From NCBI GenBank assembly GCA_021851885.1, contig JAJZBS010000008.1, positions 1-55,059 on the forward strand: 55,059 nucleotides of DNA. Direction: 5' to 3'. Origin of the DNA: Actinomycetes bacterium (GTDB taxonomy: Bacteria; Actinomycetota; Acidimicrobiia; Acidimicrobiales; JAMCQF01). The notes under the pieces were generated by a model that was not told the origin of the DNA, did no database searches, and saw only the letters and a list, made by a program, of their open reading frames with translations. Shown one piece after another: positions 53,807 through 55,059 of the stretch; positions within the stretch are counted from its first letter, which is position 1, and every line of letters begins with the position of its first letter. The position numbers were made by a program, and so were the translations under genes.

Positions 53807-55059
53807 TCGCCACCCATCGCCCGGGTCTGGCGCATCGCCACGACCGGGACGATCGGCACCTGCCGCCGCCGGCGCCACCCGGTACCAGTCGGGGGGCATC
53901 GACTGCCCGTGCGACCCGAAGAGAGCGGCGCAGCAGCTCCGGGAGCGGAGGATCGTCCCGGCTGGCGAGGGACCGATCTCCGCCGCGCAGGACACGGCGG
54001 CCAGCGCAACGGGCCCGCAGGTGTCGGCGATCGTGGCCACGTCACGGAGCGGGGAGTGCAGCGGCATGGGGTCGCGCAGGCGCGACGTGAACACGAGTGC
54101 CGCACCGATTTCGCCTCGCCGCGTCCGCACAGACGCGGCAGCATTGATGCGATCCGCGAGCTCGCGTCGGGCAGCCTCGGGGTCCCGCAGGTGGAACTGG
54201 ACACATGTGCCGACCGGAACAGGGGTTGTGACGACCAGCCCGTCACCGCGAGGGGATGGACCGAGGACCCGGCGCACGACGAAGTCACCGCTCCGGTGTC
54301 CTCGGGGCGGCTCGCGAACCGCGATCCCGATGTCGACGCCTGCGGCGGCCAGTGCGCGTTCGTCTGGGCCGAGGGCTTGCAGCTGCTCGTCAATCCGTTG
54401 CAGGGCAGGCGCACCGGCCAGCTCGTAGATGACGTCCCCGGCGCTTGCCGTGACGACCATGGGCTGCCCGATGGGGCGGGATCCCTCGCTTGCGACGGCA
54501 TCCATCGCAGCGTCGCCCCCGACGAGCGCGACGACTCCGCCCCCGTCGACGATCGTGTCGTGCGCGATGAACGCTCCCGGCGCGGTCGGTGGTGCTCCGA
54601 TGAGACCTCCTGCGGTCGCAGCGTCGGGGAAGAGGCCGGCAGCGGCAGCGAGAAAGGGCCGGGCCGGGAACGTCGCGGCGTCGCCGAGGACAAGGGCGCC
54701 GGTGGGAGGCCCCTCGAGCCGAGCGACGCAAGCGGCGAGCGACGACCCGACGTCGTCGCCGTCTCGACCTTCACCGGCCTCGTGGCCGCGGCCGGCTCCT
54801 CCCGGGGCCAGGACGACGGCTTCGGCACGACGGACGCGCGCCGCCCAGGCGACGATGGCCGGCCCGTTCTCGACGGTGCGTGTCGCCGTTGCGATCGTCT
54901 GTGCAACGGATCCGATCAGGATCCGCGGAGCGAGAAGCACCCGGACGGTGCGCGCGATGTCTTCGATTGCCCCCCGGTGGGCCGGCGTCGCAAGAAGGCA
55001 CACGAGGCCTGGCGGCGGGCCGGGGCCGAGGGCTTCGAGCAACTGCCCCACGGCTTCTC
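53804..55059 (-). CDS. FIST-domain protein, 5' end cut by window
   Basis: At least 418 residues; the frame is open to the window edge, and FIST proteins usually have about 25 more residues before the first ones seen here (VGQLLEALGPGPPPG). N-terminal FIST domain (VLLAPRILIGSVAQTIA to ALVLGDAATFPARPFLAAAAG) and C-terminal FIST_C (about 215-390). These are thought to sense small ligands such as amino acids. Ends 9 nt before tkt, so it may lead the operon. A GTG at 55051 is an internal candidate start. Confidence 0.82.
   Translation of the reverse strand, partial: EAVGQLLEALGPGPPPGLVCLLATPAHRGAIEDIARTVRVLLAPRILIGSVAQTIATATRTVENGPAIVAWAARVRRAEAVVLAPGGAGRGHEAGEGRDGDDVGSSLAACVARLEGPPTGALVLGDAATFPARPFLAAAAGLFPDAATAGGLIGAPPTAPGAFIAHDTIVDGGGVVALVGGDAAMDAVASEGSRPIGQPMVVTASAGDVIYELAGAPALQRIDEQLQALGPDERALAAAGVDIGIAVREPPRGHRSGDFVVRRVLGPSPRGDGLVVTTPVPVGTCVQFHLRDPEAARRELADRINAAASVRTRRGEIGAALVFTSRLRDPMPLHSPLRDVATIADTCGPVALAAVSCAAEIGPSPAGTILRSRSCCAALFGSHGQSMPPDWYRVAPAAAGADRPGRGDAPDPGDGWR

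Overview
The window comes from a GC-rich chromosome with dense coding, many GTG starts and long overlapping operons. I read it as an actinobacterium. The best evidence is the run gcvH - FHA protein (GarA/OdhI type) - MerR regulator (FtsR/Rv1828 type) - DUF151 nuclease at 22.1-25.5 kb, a neighbourhood known from Mycobacterium and Corynebacterium. A fused coenzyme F420 synthase gene (fbiC) agrees with this. A member of the class Acidimicrobiia is my best guess, but that is inference. I see no tRNA, rRNA, CRISPR array, transposase or phage gene; this looks like ordinary chromosome.

Layout. 1-8.7 kb is catabolic: an acyl-CoA synthetase cut by the window start, a divergent acyl-CoA dehydrogenase, a lone HyuA-type hydantoinase, two small PH-like proteins, an Ltp2-like thiolase-fold protein with its DUF35 partner, and a 2-hydroxyacid dehydrogenase. 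8.9-12.2 kb holds a secreted protein, probably a seven-bladed propeller with three C-terminal CDTR repeats, and a small membrane protein. 12.5-16.5 kb holds an FGGY sugar kinase, a zinc alcohol dehydrogenase, an aldo/keto reductase and a tiny CxxC protein. 16.6-22.1 kb holds an Amt transporter whose first pore histidine is glutamate, an unknown protein, a CDP-alcohol phosphatidyltransferase and a sugar-phosphate nucleotidyltransferase fused to a degenerate phosphomannomutase. 22.1-25.5 kb is the gcvH-garA-ftsR-hpt-DUF151 block. 25.5-30.4 kb holds a lipoprotein, an S9 peptidase, a polytopic GT87-like protein and an anchored unknown. 30.5-33.7 kb is a thiO-thiS-thiG-thiD operon, divergent from gltB-gltD (33.8-39.9 kb). 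39.9-43.6 kb holds a phosphotriesterase-like hydrolase, a lytic transglycosylase, a second acyl-CoA ligase and a small helical protein. 43.6-55.1 kb is one long leftward block: FIST protein, tkt, tal, pgi, zwf, pgl, fbiC and a LOG-family protein, mostly with 1-25 nt overlaps.

How it works together. The first 8 kb looks like activation and beta-oxidation of a carboxylic acid with a possible side-chain aldolase. Two promoters there share a TGACA-N4-TGTCA inverted repeat, so one regulator encoded elsewhere may control them. The last 11 kb couples the non-oxidative and oxidative pentose phosphate pathway to F420 synthesis. At least a dozen genes have a TAnnnT-like -10 box 6-8 nt before the start codon and no Shine-Dalgarno, which points to leaderless transcription. 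The most unusual items are the Glu-for-His ammonium transporter, the dead-looking mutase domain with a short leader ORF and hairpins in front of it, the disulphide-rich propeller, the shared operator, and a cluster of TGACA half-sites around a promoter at 17.9 kb.
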